A DNA stretch of 64,000 bases from Linanthus parryae (taxonomy: Eukaryota > Streptophyta > Magnoliopsida > Ericales > Polemoniaceae), in NCBI GenBank assembly GCA_023055425.1, contig JALGPY010000005.1, positions 5,605,501 through 5,669,500 of the forward strand. Direction: 5' to 3'. How positions within the stretch are numbered: position 1 is the stretch's first letter; every line of letters begins with the position of its first letter. The notes beneath the pieces were generated by a model. The model did no database searches and had not been told where the DNA came from. It saw nothing but the letters and a program-made list of their open reading frames with translations. The translations under genes and the position numbers were made by a program. Below are positions 20,076 through 33,633 of this stretch, one piece after another.

Positions 20076-22686
20076 ATGTCTCAGGAGGATGATGTCAGCA
20101 ACCGATCGCCTTCCACCGAAACTCCCTCGGGAGACGAGACCCGCCGTACTCCGACGACTCCCGGCGAGGCACCGACTTTAGAGTCTTTGGACGCCACTGT
20201 CCAAAGTCAGGCGAAAGCTCTCAAGTCTCAGTCTGTGCAATTAGAACGAATCTTGGCCGTTCTGGGCACCCTTGCGCCGAATCCTCCACCAGCCGCCGCT
20301 ATCCCTCAGGGAGGAGGAACCCCTACCACTCCAGGATTGGGAGTGTCAGCTACACCTCCCAACCCTCATCTGCAGACTCCACCGTCGGCTACGCAGCTGC
20401 CTTCAGTTCAGGGGTCAACGGCACAGATGCTGCCTCCTGCTGCTCACGCTCCTCAGCCCTCGGCTTTGGCGTCCAACCCAACTTTGCAGTACACTCTGCC
20501 TCCACCAACGACGATCTGGGGAAATGCGGGTAGTCAGTACGCTCCCAATCCTCCGGCGGCGTACGTGTCGCCACCGCCTACGGCAACCCCTCCGGCAACT
20601 ACCGAGGGGAGCATTCCAGAATGCATGACGTCTTTGCAGAAGCGCGTGGACACCATCCTGGCTCATCAGTCATTCGCGGATACCATTATCCCGAAGTTAG
20701 ACAACGATCCGCCCATTCCACGAGAAATCTATCTCATGCCTAACCCGGCGGGGTACAAGGCTCCCAAATGGGATAAGTTCGAGGACGTCAATGGAAACGC
20801 TCATGAGCATGTCATGCGTTTCATTGATGTCATGGGTCCGTACGGAGCCGATCCCAAGCTGCTGATGCGAGAATTCCCAAAATCTCTTGGGAACGTAGCA
20901 TACAAATGGTATCGAACGTTGGAGGCTGGATCCGTGAAGACTTGGGACGACATGGTCCAGAAGTTCTATACCAAGTTCTTCCAAATGGAATAAAAGGTGA
21001 CAATGATCCATCTCTCACGGATGTACCAGAAGCGCGAGGAGGATGGGATCACCTTCATCAGAAATTCCGGGCGAAATCCTTGGAGTGCAAAGATCCAATG
21101 CCCGAAAGCCGGCTCGTGGAGATATGCCTGCAGTGCATGCGAGATGAATACAAAGGTATGCTCATCAATCTGCAAACACCTACGTTTTCAAAGCTAATCG
21201 AATGCACGAAGAACATCGAGCCCATAGTCGAGAGACAGAAAAAGAAGAACGCTCCAGAACGACCTGCGAGCGGCCCCACCTACAAGATCGACAGATTTAG
21301 CTACAAGCGGGGACGCGAAGCTGAGGTCAATACAGTTTCGCCCCAGAAACAAGCGAAGGTTGCGAGCTTCGATGCACCGCCTCTGCCATGCTCGGTGGAG
21401 GAAGCAAGCGATCTCTGCAGACAGTGGCGCAAGGACGGCGTCCTGCCACCGCTCGAGAAAACACCCTCCAAGGAGATGACGAGGGACCCTAAGTGGTGCG
21501 AATACCACGGCAAGGTCATGCACCCCACGGCCGAGTGCAAGAAGCTCAGATTCGCGTTCGATCAGAAGATGAAAAACGGCGAGCTCATCGTCAGCGACCA
21601 CCGAAAGGATGTGCGCAACAACCCGCTGCCTGCCCATACAGAGTCGGGCTCGAAGGGCAAAGAGGTCGCCATGATCTCGATAGTGGACTTGGAAGAAGTC
21701 GCAGAGGATGGTCTACCTATCATTGCTGAGTCCATGAAGATGAAGACTACAGCATGGACACGGAGGATGAGCGTGCCGACCGCATGAAAGGGTCGCACGG
21801 CTTCAACAAATTCTTCGACGAGATGAACTTCTCCGAAAAGTGCCGAACAGATATGACAAAAGCAATCTTAAGGATAGCGGAGGACTACGAGGAGGACCTC
21901 GTGGTCTCCAACGGGAAATTCATCAGGGCGTCTCGTTCCACAGAAAAGATCATGACCTTTTCTGCCAGCGACAAGAAGACGGATGCGAGTCATCAGAGGC
22001 CCCTGTACGTCACCGCCATCATCAACGGCGTCGAATTCAAGCGAGCATTCGTCGATGGGGGAGCAGCGGTCAATGTTGTTCCACTCCACACACTGAAGCT
22101 AGCAGGAATCCCCGAGCACAAGGTAGTCAAGCGTCCATCTCCACTGGTGGGATTCGGAAGCGACTCTAGAATGACGATCGGATGGATCCGCCTGGGCGTC
22201 CAGATTGGCAAAATCAAGTGCTCGGCGAAGTTCTATGTCATAGATGCGAACACCACATACCACATGATTATAGGTCGAGCCTGGATTCATCGCTTCGACG
22301 CAGTCCCTTCGACGGCTCACCAGGTCATGAAAGCTATCTGGAACGACAGAATAGTCGAGATACCGGCTTCGACCAACCCGTTCAACTTGGACGAAGCACA
22401 TCTCAGCGAGGCGGTGTGGTTCACTGAGATGGCGGACGAGCAAACGCCCGGGCCGTTCAACCCTACTCCTTTGCCTCTCTGGGAGGACATCAAGGACCAG
22501 TCACCTGCAGGCGTGATGGTGACAAGGGAAGATGCCAAGGAAAAGCCGCCTACATGCGAAGAGGTGCCGCGTATCGCATATCATCGAAAGAATGTGTACA
22601 CTTTGAAGAGGATCGCAAAGCATGACCCCGAGGGCAAGGAGATAGAGAGCTTCTACGCCAATGGGAAGAAATGCTATCGCATATGA
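20076..22686 (+). pseudogene. gag: Element A gag-protease, broken
   Basis: The ATG at 20076 begins MSQEDDVSNRSP, matching the intact gag of element B. It has a Pro/Ala-rich N-terminus, a gag capsid region (FIDVMGPYGADPKLL, then WYRTLE), a His/Cys motif CEYHGKVMHPTAEC and a protease core FVDGGAAVNVVPL. Relative to B there is a nonsense TAA at 20992-20994, a single-base loss near 21059 and another near 21729, so the frame moves through three registers. The gag stop TGA at 22684-22686 is at the same place as in B. Confidence 0.88.
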
Positions 22687-22698
22687 AGGTGCGCGGGG

Positions 22699-22893
22699 AT
22701 GTCCTCACACGGGCATGGGGATGTCCCTGAGCAAATCAATCAAATCGAGCAAGTTGCGCTCACGGAAGAGCCAACACCAGGCACTCCAGACGAGAAACTC
22801 AAAGAAGCGCCCGAATGCATGGAAGATAGGCCAAGACCACAAAAGGAAGAGCTAAAGGAAGTGTCCCTCAAACCGAACGAGGAAAAGAAAAGG
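22699..22893 (+). pseudogene. pol: Element A pol, N-terminal stub
   Basis: An ATG at 22699 lies in the gag frame 12 nt after the gag stop. The linker runs VALTEEPTPGTPDEKLKEAP to ERPVV-like sequence and is cut at 22898 by element B. Pol resumes at 46837. Confidence 0.8.
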
Positions 22894-22898
22894 CCAGT

Positions 22899-23523
22899 TG
22901 TGCACAAGAGATTCCGGCGGGGAGACCTCCGTGTACACCGTACGTAGTGGATCGGGGATCGCACAGGAAGAATAGGGGTGTGTGTAGGGAGAGAGTAAGT
23001 CAGTAGCAATGTCTGAGAGAGAGACAGAGGTTTGGCAGAGCTTCCGCGTATAGCAGTGTTGTTCTTTTTGTATGGAAAGAGTAACGATATATATATACTG
23101 GAGAACGTGACCGTTGTAGTGTGGTTAATGCGCCCATTAATGGCGGCTTAATTAGCTTAACCATAACGGCACGTTCGTCCGAGTATATAGGAACCGTTAG
23201 AGCACGTGGTGCGCGAGTACCGGAACCGTTATGAGGTTGACCGGGTTTGACCGGATTGACCGGGTCTAGGGAGCTCGTGCCAAAGATCTCTCAAAACAGT
23301 TACTAAAGGTCGCGCGCGGGCTTGGCTCGCACGCGACAGGGCTTACCCTAGCCTCCAAACCACAAGTCCCTACAAGTCCCGTGCAGTGGTATGCGAGGGC
23401 TCTGTCTCGCAGCCCCCACATGGATCAGCTCGGCTGGTGATCCTGTGTGTGTGGAGCACAATATGGTGTGCTGGATGGTCGCCACGTGGCCCAGATCTGC
23501 CATGTCATAAAGCAGTATCTACA
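22899..23523 (-). repeat. Element B 3' LTR
   Basis: Reverse-orientation LTR starting TGTGCACAAGAG and ending AGCAGTATCTACA on the + strand. The minus-strand purine tract (reverse of TTAGCCCCCTTTCT at 23524-23537) adjoins it. Confidence 0.92.
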
Positions 23524-24211
23524 TTAGCCCCCTTTCTGCGCGTGAAGGCTCGTAGCTGTATAGGCTTCCATGCGCGGAAACCAACATGCGCGTCGTTGCC
23601 ACGCACCAATTCAAATACGGGTAAGTTCAGCCCCCGTGCGTGTCATTATGACCTAAAACCCCTAGAGTCGTGCCGTCTGACCTTTAGGGTTTTAGGCGTG
23701 ACGTCAGCCCGTCCTGTGATTGCGCGATACGACGATGACGGTTGCGATTCGACTACTGAAGGGACGCAACCCTTCATTCTTTTGGATAAATACCTTGTAT
23801 CCCATTATTGCAAAGCATCACTTCTTTCTCTTAAAGTGAATGGTATCCGGAGATCTTCGAGAGCAGATCCAGATAATCAATCACCAGTTCAGGACTGCAA
23901 ATCGTATTCTTCAATTGTGCATATCCAAGCAGGCTTCAAGGAAACAAGGTTGGCCTCGTTTACTTTTTTGACTTTAAAATTCCGGCGTTTGTCTTGAACT
24001 GCGTTGAATCTGTAAACTCATGAAATCTGTGAAGAGGCTTTGATCTTTAAACCCGCTTCGCTTTACTCTTTCGACGATATTGGATCTTGCAATTACCCAA
24101 TTTCTGAAATCGGCACCGGAACTGTTTGCATTCCTTTGCATAAGTCTCGAATTCAAAATTCAAACTGACTGGTGTGGTATTTCTCCCCCCCTTTTTTGCC
24201 CTTTCGCAGGA
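23524..24211 (+). promoter_or_regulatory. Promoter and 5' leader of the antisense gene in element B
   Basis: Between the 3' LTR and the ATG at 24212. GGATAAATACC (23784-23794) is a TATA-like box, conserved in element A at 57286-57296 (minus). A pyrimidine tract ending CGCAG at 24209, two bases before the ATG, looks like a splice acceptor, so a leader intron is likely. No coding frame was recognised. Confidence 0.5.
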
Positions 24212-27006
24212 ATGGCCAAAACAAGGGTAACCAGACCCGTCAAGGAAGATGAAGAGATGCCGGAGCTTCCGCAGTCTCTGTGGCGAAAAGCCCCCTTTCT
24301 GGGTGGGAAAGATTTTTACCACGCGAGGGTGAAGGCGAGGAGGATGCCTGATCCTGTTCCCGTTGAGCGGTTGTTGACACTGACTCGCCCAGTTAACTCA
24401 GCCTTGCTCGAGTTAGTTGGCTCCGAGGATGTGGTTCGATTGGGAATCGAGAACGGGCACTTCCCATACACTGCGATTTCTACTCAGGCGTTTGTCCAGA
24501 AGTTGGACTATATGGATGAGTGGACTGACCACGTGTTGGGTAATTACGCCGAAACTCTTGATGAAGCCGGCATTTTCTTCGCTGTTCGTGCTATGAAGGG
24601 TGCTGCCGTGAAGTTGGATCAGTCCATGCTTCTAGACCTTCTGTCCCGCTATTCGCCTGCAACTCACACGTTTCACTTTGCTGAGTTCGAGGCTGCCCCC
24701 ACGCTCGAGGACGTTCAAATGCTGTATGAGCTTTCCCCCATGGGCGAGGTGGACCCCTTGAGTCACTTAAGGACATCTGCGGAATTAGCCTTGTACGCGC
24801 AGATGGAGGAGTGCCTAGCAGAGGTGAAGAAAATCTCCACTCGGTGGACCAGTACAAAACCTCTTCCGAACTGGCAGCTGGTTGATACGTCTGCGAAGAA
24901 TACCTGGAACAAGTGGTTGCAGTACTTCTTCTGAGACTATGCGAGCAGCAGCATTACTAAGAAGCTTTTGAGCCAGAACCCGGAGGCCGAGAATTACATA
25001 GAGGGCAAGGGTTATCACCTGACCCTTTGTGCCTTTCTTTGTGCTTGGCTGTCGAGATTTCTGATTGATGGTCACCCCCATGATGGGGTCTTCTACCATG
25101 TGCTGCCACTTGCCGTGAGGCTCGCTCTTGGCCAGAGAGTCGCACTTGGACCCTTGGTCTTGGGCACGCTATATTACAGGCTGGATCAGCTGGTTCTGGC
25201 GATGAGGGAATCGCGCGGCCGTCTCGATGTTCTGACCTTTGTCAATATCAGCTTTTTGACAATGTGGGTTTTTGAACGCTGGCCGTCTTATGCACCAACT
25301 CCCCTCCCACTTGAGAAGTGGTGTCCCCCAGGCGAGACGAAAGCGCTCAACAGCGGAAGAGCTGCGAGATGGTTTGGAGCAAGCAACACCAAGTGTACTT
25401 GGAGCTTGATATGCGACAAGCGAAGGAAGTTCACTGCCAGGCCTTACGCCACACGTGTTGAGAATGTGCGGTGGTTTCCAAAGCTATACCCCTCCGAAGG
25501 TATGGTCTTGTCAGAAGACCTTCTCTTTGAAAAGGGACCGCATTTCCACGAGCGCTATCGTGAGTTCTTTTGCTGGTGTCTGCGAGGTTCTCTTCCTGCA
25601 CTTGCAGAGCATATTCGTGAGCTCGCGCCACGATATGAAAGGCTTACAGTGGATGTTGACCCCACTCGGGTCTCTCCTCAGTTTGGTTTCGATGCGGTGG
25701 CCCCATCAATCTGGCCCCAGTCTATCGTTAGAGGGTGCTACAAGCGCTTGCTGACAAAGGAATGCAAGACGGTCCTTATGCGCAATCTTCCCTTTGAGCA
25801 GCCTGCGGGAACTCGCAGGGGTGGTTGTTCCCAGAATTGGATCGCATACTGGATTGCCCAGCATACGAGAATGGAGACGGAGGCGGCGGCGCAGCCAGGA
25901 AGGGCCCCCTTGATCAAGAGAAACTCTTTTCCGTTTCGCCCCAATTGTAGTTTGAGCGAGTCTGAGTATGGTTGCTACTCGTTGTTGGACCGAGAGAACC
26001 ATTTGTGCCCCGATTTCATTCTGAAGGAGCAAGTCGACGCCATCAAGAAAGGTGACACGCAGGTCGTCAAATATAGCAAGGCATTTGCTGAGGTAAGCAA
26101 TTTCCTTGTGTGCTTTAAGCTTTTTGATTTCCTTGTACTGATGCTTTTCGTTCTGCATTGTTTAGTGTCACGTGCGGAGATTCGCAGCTGGTGACCGTTC
26201 CAAAGCGCTGGTGGACACTATCGTTGCCACCAGAAAGAGGGGAGAATCGTACCGGCTAGCATGGAGGATGGATGCCGAGGTCGAAACAAAGGTTCGCGCA
26301 GTCATGAACACTTTCGCTGACTCGCTGATAGACAACCCTCAGGCTCCGTCTCCTCCTAGGGATGACCCGTCCCCTCCAGCGACTGCGGCGCCGAGAGTGA
26401 AAAGACCTAGGCAAAAGGGAATTACGATTTCTTCCCCTAGGAGCGCTCCAGCTTCGCCCCCAGTGAGGTCCCTTTCTGTCAAGGACAAAGGTAAGGGTCG
26501 TATGCCCGGCAAGGTGCGAAAAGATCTCGCAGTTGAAACCTTCGTTCCATTCAACCAAGAGGAAGAGGAAGAGAGGCAGGAGCCCCAAGCAAGTAATGAA
26601 GAAGAAGAAGAAGGAACAGTTGTGATGCGCGAGGAAGAGTCAGGAGGTACTTCCGTCGCATTTCCTTGTCCTTTATCATGACTTCTATGCAGTTCTTTTC
26701 TTTGAACCAATTGTATATTCGCAGATGATGATGATGAAGCCGTTGGTGGCTTTGTGGCCAAGAGGCAAAAGAGAGATGCCCGCTCTGGCGTTTCAGATGA
26801 TCCCATAAGCGAGGATGTTCTTGCTGAGTCCCGGAGGACAGCCGCGGAGGCTGCTGAAAGAAGAAGGCAGCGAGAGAAAGAGGAGCTCGAGCGTGTGAAG
26901 CAACGGAGCCTCGAAGAGCAGCATGTCGACGACCTAGTGCGTCCAGTTGGCGAGGAAGACGAGCTTCCCGAAGAAATTGCTCCTCATGTGGAGGAGGAGA
27001 ATGAGG
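24212..27006 (+). pseudogene. Antisense PMD gene of element B, exons 1-3 (5' part)
   Basis: Runs antisense to element B's gag-pol. Exon 1 is 24212-26092, exon 2 26166-26646 and exon 3 begins at 26725; introns are GTAAGC to TTTAG and GTACTT to CGCAG. It encodes a plant mobile domain (FHFAEFEAAPTLEDVQMLYE, then LTLCAFLCAWLSR). This is followed by a Pro/Ser/acidic region with basic KRPRQK and KRQKRD patches and a charged helix (AAERRRQREKEELERVKQR). Codon 241 is TGA at 24932-24934 where element A has an Arg codon. Exon 3 is interrupted at 27006 by element C. Dead as it stands. Confidence 0.85.
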
Positions 27007-28568
27007 TGTAGGGTTTTGATTCATGGATTGCACAACGGAAGCATAAACAAACATAAAACCATGCAAAACCCTCCAAGGATCACAAGTCAAGAGACATAAC
27101 GATGGTAAGGGTTAGAAATCATAAACACACCTTTGGGTTCTCCTTGATGACTTCTAACGCGAATAGTGTCACGTCTCTACGGTTGATCCACGCCTAGAGG
27201 TGAGATCTAGACCCTCCAAATCCATGTGCTAGCTAGGAAGAATGGAGGAGGAAGAAGGAATCGCCAACAATGGAGTGCCAAGAGGTGGGGCGGCACCTTT
27301 AGGCCGACGGGTAGGGGGCGGCAATCCCTAAGGGGGTTCGGCCCTCTATGGGACTTGCTCTCTCCTTGCTTTGTTCTCTCCTTTCTTCTATCATATAGAT
27401 GGGTGGGTGTGTAGAGAGAAAAATAAGCTAGGAGTGTTCTTTATATAGTCCAACAACTCCTTGTCCTACTACATAAAGAACCCCTCATAATCCTACTCAA
27501 GTTCGGATTAGTCCCTTTTGCAAAATAGTCCTTATCATGTCAATACATGGATTAGTTCTATTTGCAAATTAATCCTAATCATGTCCCTACATGAATTAGG
27601 CCACCTTGGCAAATCCTAATCATGTCTATACATGGATTAGTCCAACTTGCATATTAGTCCTACTAAGTTAGCAAGTTGTTGCGATTTGATCCTTTTAATT
27701 AATTAATCATATTAATTAATTAATTCCCATGTCTAGTTCACCCCTATATGGCGTGTGACCCCATAGGTTCTATTTAGTTGGTAGTAACTATTTACTAATA
27801 TGGAGCGGCCTCTAGCAAGACATCCATTCTAGCCAACAAATAGAATAGTCATCATGACAAACCTTGTGCAAGTAATTGTCTCATCCCTTTGTCCCAATAT
27901 CCGGATTGGACACGAGACATACAAGTCACACTCGTATATCCAATCCATAGTTTCTCGATCCTGGGAATAGCCTTATTCGTGCAAATAACATCAATATCCT
28001 ATATTGATTTATTTGAGTCTGGCCAGACATTTTATAAGCACTATCCCTCGAGTGGCCTAGGATATTTGCTCCCGTTATGTGGGAGGGACAAATCCTATCT
28101 ACGTCCACTACGATCTCTAAGCTTGCTTCTTATTGTATCCAGTACACGCCTTTATAACTACCCAGTTACGGTGTAGCGTTTAACGCTACCAAGATCACAA
28201 TAATCCACAACTAGAATATCTAGTGACTTCAAGTCTAAGGATGACAATACCATTGCACCGCGAGAAGCGCTTGTGACTTAACATAACATGTATGTAGCCT
28301 TCTCGGAGATGGGTCAATCCAGTATGCCATTACTCCTAATGCATACCCATGTGTTGGATCATGATATCTCCATATCAATCCAACCCCATACTAGTCTATA
28401 GATGATTGTCCCATTAATCATTATAATTGACTAGGGATATTTAAGAATATAACACTTATATTCTAAGGACTTCATTCATGTTAACATATCTCCATATCGA
28501 TAACATAATGAATCGTAAATCCATAAATGTCACAATTAATTGATTGCCTCTAGGGCACAATTCCAACA
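27007..28568 (-). repeat. Element C 3' LTR
   Basis: 1562 bp from TGTAGGGTTTTGATTC to GGCACAATTCCAACA on the + strand. Small frames inside it (27226-27414, 27889-28176) recur unchanged in the other LTR and are not genes. Confidence 0.92.
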
Positions 28569-31500
28569 GTCTCCCACTTGCACTAGAGTCAATCTCCTGC
28601 ATCATATGCCTATTGATCCAGCGCGGCCCTCCACGCTCACGCTGCATAGGGGCGAGACATATGCTGGCACTTTGCAAATATTCACATCTCCTCCATCAAC
28701 GATTTGATTGAGATTGAATGTTCTGAGTAAATGCATCTTATGCATTAATTTACTCAGTCCTCTATGTTAGAATCAGTGACTGAATCTTGCCTGGAACCTT
28801 TCCAGCTCACAGTCGCTCCCACTAGGGCAAAACACAAAACTCGACTTATAATCTGAATCTTCTTTCAGATTTGAAGTTCGCATCACTGTAACCCCTTACA
28901 GTAAACTCTTCATATTATCTATTTATCAAAAATTCATCCTTAGTGCTTCTCAAGTACTAAAGGATAATCTTGATAATTAATCCCGTGACTCTCACCCGGA
29001 TTTGACTGGTATCTTTGTGTCATACCATATGACACGTCTGGCCTAGTACATCTCATAGCGTATCTCGTGAATCTAATTCATACGGTCCATTCCCAATCTA
29101 ATTGGTAAGACAATTAGCCTTCCAAAGACTAATTCCATGTGACATGGGTAAGAATCAATATTCTTTTCACGTTGAACCATCTCAACACCTTTGTCAATTT
29201 GTGTACTATGACCTAAGCTACACAACCATCTTGATCTACCTCAATAGATCTTCACAAGTTGCTTCGCTTAAGTCTACCATTAGGAAGTCAACTCCCTAGT
29301 CAATCTACGTAAGACTGCCAAGTAGGGGCAACATTCCCAATGATTAAGTATGTCTCCACATACAAGACCAGAAAAATAACTGTGCTCCCATTAACCTTCT
29401 TGTAAACACAAGTCTCATCTTCAATTTTGATGGAATCAAACTCCTTTGATTACATCATCAATTTGAAGAGTCCAACTCCTAGAAGCTTGATCAAATCTAT
29501 AAATAGATTGCTACAAGCAAGATGTGAATGGATTTAAGCATCACAATTGGGGAAAGATTTTGTCATAGTCTATACTATGAGCTCACATGAAATCCTTTTC
29601 TTACCAATTTTCCCTTAAAGGTAATCATATTACCATCCATGTTGGTTTCCTCATAACCCACTTGCACCTTTTAGGTGGTTCCAACAAGGTCCATACTTTG
29701 TTGGTAAACATGGATTCCATTTTGTATCTCATGGCTCCAAGCCATTTCTGAGAGTATGGCCACACGTGGCCATCTCATAGGTTGTAGGCTCATCTCGATG
29801 AGTAATATATCACTGGTTGTGAGAAATCCTTATTTCTCTAGTCCCTCGATATATCCTACCTGACCTACGAGGTTCTTGTGTTTTTCTGAGTAGGTTGCTC
29901 CACAACATCTTGTGATCCTACTCATGTTCCATCAAGAGGATCAATGTTCTAGTGTGGTTCTTGAACTCCTTCAAGTTCTACCGTCCTCCCACTGTTTCCT
30001 TTTAGAGACAATCTCTACCTAGAAACACTGTGGTTCGAGTAACAAACAGTTTGTTCTCGATTAGGTTGTAGAAATAATGTCCTTTTTCAGGATTTTCCAC
30101 AAAACATTTATCCAACTTGGGTTCTAGTTTATTTTGTAAACTCTTTTACATAAACTTCCTAATCCCAAATTTTTATGAATGACATACTAGGACACTTCCT
30201 AGTCCATATCTCATATGGCGTTTTTCATATTTCGTTTTTGATGGAACAAGGTTAAGGACGAAATTTGCTGTAATTAGAACATAGCCCCAAAAGTAAACTG
30301 GAAGTTCTGTTTGACTCATCATGGACTGAACCGTGTCCTACAAGGTTCGAAATCTCCTCTTACACACGCCAAACCATGTGGCGTGCTAGGTGGAGCGAGT
30401 TTTGGATCATATCCAACACTCCCATGGATTCTTGTCAAACTCTTGGCTCAAGTACTTTCCTCTATGATCCAATCTTAGAGCCTAAATGCTTTTGCCAAGC
30501 TGGTTCTCTACTTCATTCCTGAATTCTTTGAACAACTCAAAGGACTCTGATTTGTTTCTTCATAAGATACACAAATCCATATCTCTCTGATCCCATCAGT
30601 AAATATGATGAAGTACTGAAAACCATCTTTAGCATTTATGCTTAGTGGCCTTCATACATCGATATGTATGATTCCCAAAAGATCATATCTTTGCCAAATA
30701 AGTCTTACATGTCTCATATGATTCAATAATCAAATGAGTTCTAGAAATCCATCCTCATGGGGTTCTAGATATGTATCTCTTATTTATGGGGCCTAAACGA
30801 TAATGCTAAAGATAAGTGAAGTTCATATCATTATATGCAAACCTCTAGGTATTAATGTTATAGATGAAATTATCATGATCATGGATATAGAATCCACTTA
30901 GACAAAATTGCATTACAATAATGCATACCATAATGAATGGAACAACATTTGTCCTTTTATTATGATAAGGAGATTTCTTGTCCAAACAAGAAACTATGAT
31001 AATGTTCCTACTCATAGTAGGGACATTATCGCTTTTGTCTAATTCATGAACAATTTCTTAAAGGTAGAAATAATTCCCCACGGCTTATTCAGCAACCCTT
31101 TGCTTCATAGCCCCACGTGTAGGATTATTTCTTCCTTATCCAATTGTCTTCGTCTCTTGAGATCCACCACATTTCTATAAATGTGAGATCCTCATCTAGT
31201 ATCATATACTTATGATGATAAGACAGACACATTGATTTCTATAACAAAATACCTATATTGGAATTCATAATTCCTTTATTATTTACTTCCAGGTACTTTG
31301 GGTAGTTTCTCTTCCTCTACACTACCTATGGGACTTCGAGGTAACTTGGTTTTAGCAACAGGCTTGCTTTATACCCATGGGGTTGGCGCAAACTATTTTG
31401 CCCTTACCCATGTTGTTATCCATTAACAACTATGCCCATGCCCATTATTAGTGTTTTGTTTAGTGATTTTTCAATCATATTGAGTAAATCAATTTTAAAA

Positions 31501-33614
31501 CAAAACTCTAATTGCATCCAATGCAATTCTTGGTCAACTTGGGTGAATAACCTTTTATTCTTTATCTATCTCATAGATAATGCATATTCACTAATGTTTC
31601 AATCATATTGAATTAGTATATTTGCATAACCCAAAGTAGAGCAACACTTCAAACCTTTTATGTCTAGCTCGCTCTTTTGAAAGAGCTTCTTTCAATGTAT
31701 GATCATATCATACTTCTCCATGTCTCTCTTCTTGCTTCCAAAGCTCAGAGTTCATGGCAGCTAGCATGAGACAAGTCATAACCAAAGAACCATTCTTTGG
31801 TGTTCCTTTCATAGGTTTTAGTGTGTTTTTGGTAGTCGGTGGAAGAGAACTTTATGTTCTACGAAGTACAACAATTTCTCTTTTATTTGAGAACAATTCT
31901 CAATTTTATACCAGTTTAGAAAAAGATAAAGTCGTGTTTTTATTTGTTTAATGCCATGGGTATTCAACATAATAGGATTATGCAAAGTTTGTGACGTTTA
32001 ACTATATTCAACAAGGATTTAAATTGTCAAATATAGCTCCCACTATTTTACTACGGATTAATAACCCTCAAGATATTAATGCGGAAAATATCCTTATATT
32101 TTCTAGTGGGCCAAGATCCATGTTTCATCTCCTTATGAGCTTGCTTTGGCAAGTCACCCATAATTCGACTACTTTAGGTAGGAACAATTCCAATTGCATC
32201 CCTTATGCAACTCTTGGTTCAATTGGGCAAATAACTACTTATTTATCCATCCATATGGATAATCCCAATTGATTGCCTCTAGGTTTCTTAATCATATTAA
32301 TAGCCCAGTTGTGTTCAACCTCTTATTTAAACAATTGCACATTGTTACGTGCCATCGCATTCCATCATTATGAACCAAGTCGCCATGCTTTGGCACGCAC
32401 GATCTTGATAAATAATGATGATCATGAGTGTTTAAATAACGAGAAGGCAAGAACACAATATTTGAATTTTGAGGGATTTTGAATTCAATTTTAATTGTTT
32501 TGTTGATCAACATCAACTAATCTATCTATTTGAGTTTGGGCACAACTCCAAATAATAGATCCGGGTTGTCTCATTATCTTATTATCCTAATTGCATGCAT
32601 CATCCATACACCAACCACACAATAATAAGACAATAAAATAAACAACCACAAAACAGAAATTAAACGTGATGTGGATATGGCCTTTTCTAGACTAAGATAA
32701 TTCCAAGCCAATGGAATTATCTATGAACCCTAAAACAAACACATCTCCATGCGTCTTGATCTCTTGGTCCATCCTTCATAGTCATGTGGGATACTCCATG
32801 CTCCATGCTCCATCTTTTGTGGCTCCTTTTGGCTTTGGGCTTCTTTTCTCCAATCTTGGCTAACAATCTACTTTATCTAGCACTAGCTAACTTCTATACT
32901 AAATAAAATAAATCTCACAAGTTGAGAAAAAAAATGGCTCGCAGGCCATAAAACCCTAATTAATTATTACAATTAATTGATCAGCTCGCAGGCCGTAAAA
33001 CCAAACCACAAAAGTAAACATCCACATCAAACCACATCCTAAGACCATATCCAATCACCATGCGAATTGCACATAAACAGTTAAAATCCAATTTTAACGC
33101 GCTTGGTCAATTTTAATTGATTTTAGGATATTCTAGGGTTAAAACGGTCCATGGGCCCAACAATCCAATTGCCCGGGCCCAAAAAGGTGAACCGCAAGGC
33201 CCTAGGGCCGGCCGGCCCCTAGCCCACGCGGCTAGGCCGCGGGCTAGGGCTGCCCCGGCCCCTAGGGCGGCCTTGCTTGGGCGGCAAGCAAGGAGGGGCG
33301 GTCCCCTAGGGGGGCCGAACCTCCTTTGGGAGTTGTTTCCAAAACAACTCCCTTGCTTGGTGCCCAAGTTTGGTTGTTTCCTTGTATGGAAAGAACTCCT
33401 TCTTCCCCAAGGATGCCCAAACCCTAGATCTAAGATCCTAAAATTTCTCAAACTCACCAATTCATGCATCCAATGCAAAAATTGTATCTTGTTATGATTA
33501 ATTATTGACAAATTGCATCCCATGCTTGATTTGTCTTGTTTTACGCGATAAACAATCAATTTAAGGTGTAAAACAACTAAAACGTAACACATAAACCACG
33601 TTTATGCTCTACGA
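28569..33614 (-). pseudogene. pol: Element C internal region: degraded copia gag-pol
   Basis: No frame longer than about 160 codons survives. On the minus strand, copia integrase relics are legible at about 30640-30190 (YFIIFTDG near the catalytic core, then ELPVYFWGY-like and KTKYEKRHMRYG-like pieces). Reverse-transcriptase N-terminal relics (DEPTTYEMA, then GPCWNHLKGA-like) lie at about 29830-29640. Stops and frame changes separate them. The gag and RNase H parts could not be recognised. A very GC-rich block with inverted repeats lies at 33170-33320. Confidence 0.75.
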
Positions 33615-33632
33615 CCTGTGGCTCTGATACCA
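33615..33632 (-). promoter_or_regulatory. Element C primer-binding site
   Basis: The reverse complement of TGTGGCTCTGATACCA gives TGGTATCAGAGCC, matching initiator tRNA-Met, one base from the LTR. Confidence 0.88.
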
Positions 33633-33633
33633 C

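Noticed and set aside
21194..21637. Minus-strand frames of about 150 codons across gag in A, and the matching plus-strand ones in B
   Set aside because: Shadows of the gag frame on the opposite strand with no domain.
27226..28176. Frames of 62 and 95 codons repeated exactly at 33853 and 34516
   Set aside because: They are identical because they sit in the two LTRs of element C. No domain or start context supports a gene.
33117..33497. 126-codon Pro/Ala/Arg-rich frame in element C
   Set aside because: Caused by the GC-rich block; an equally long frame exists on the other strand and neither resembles a known protein.
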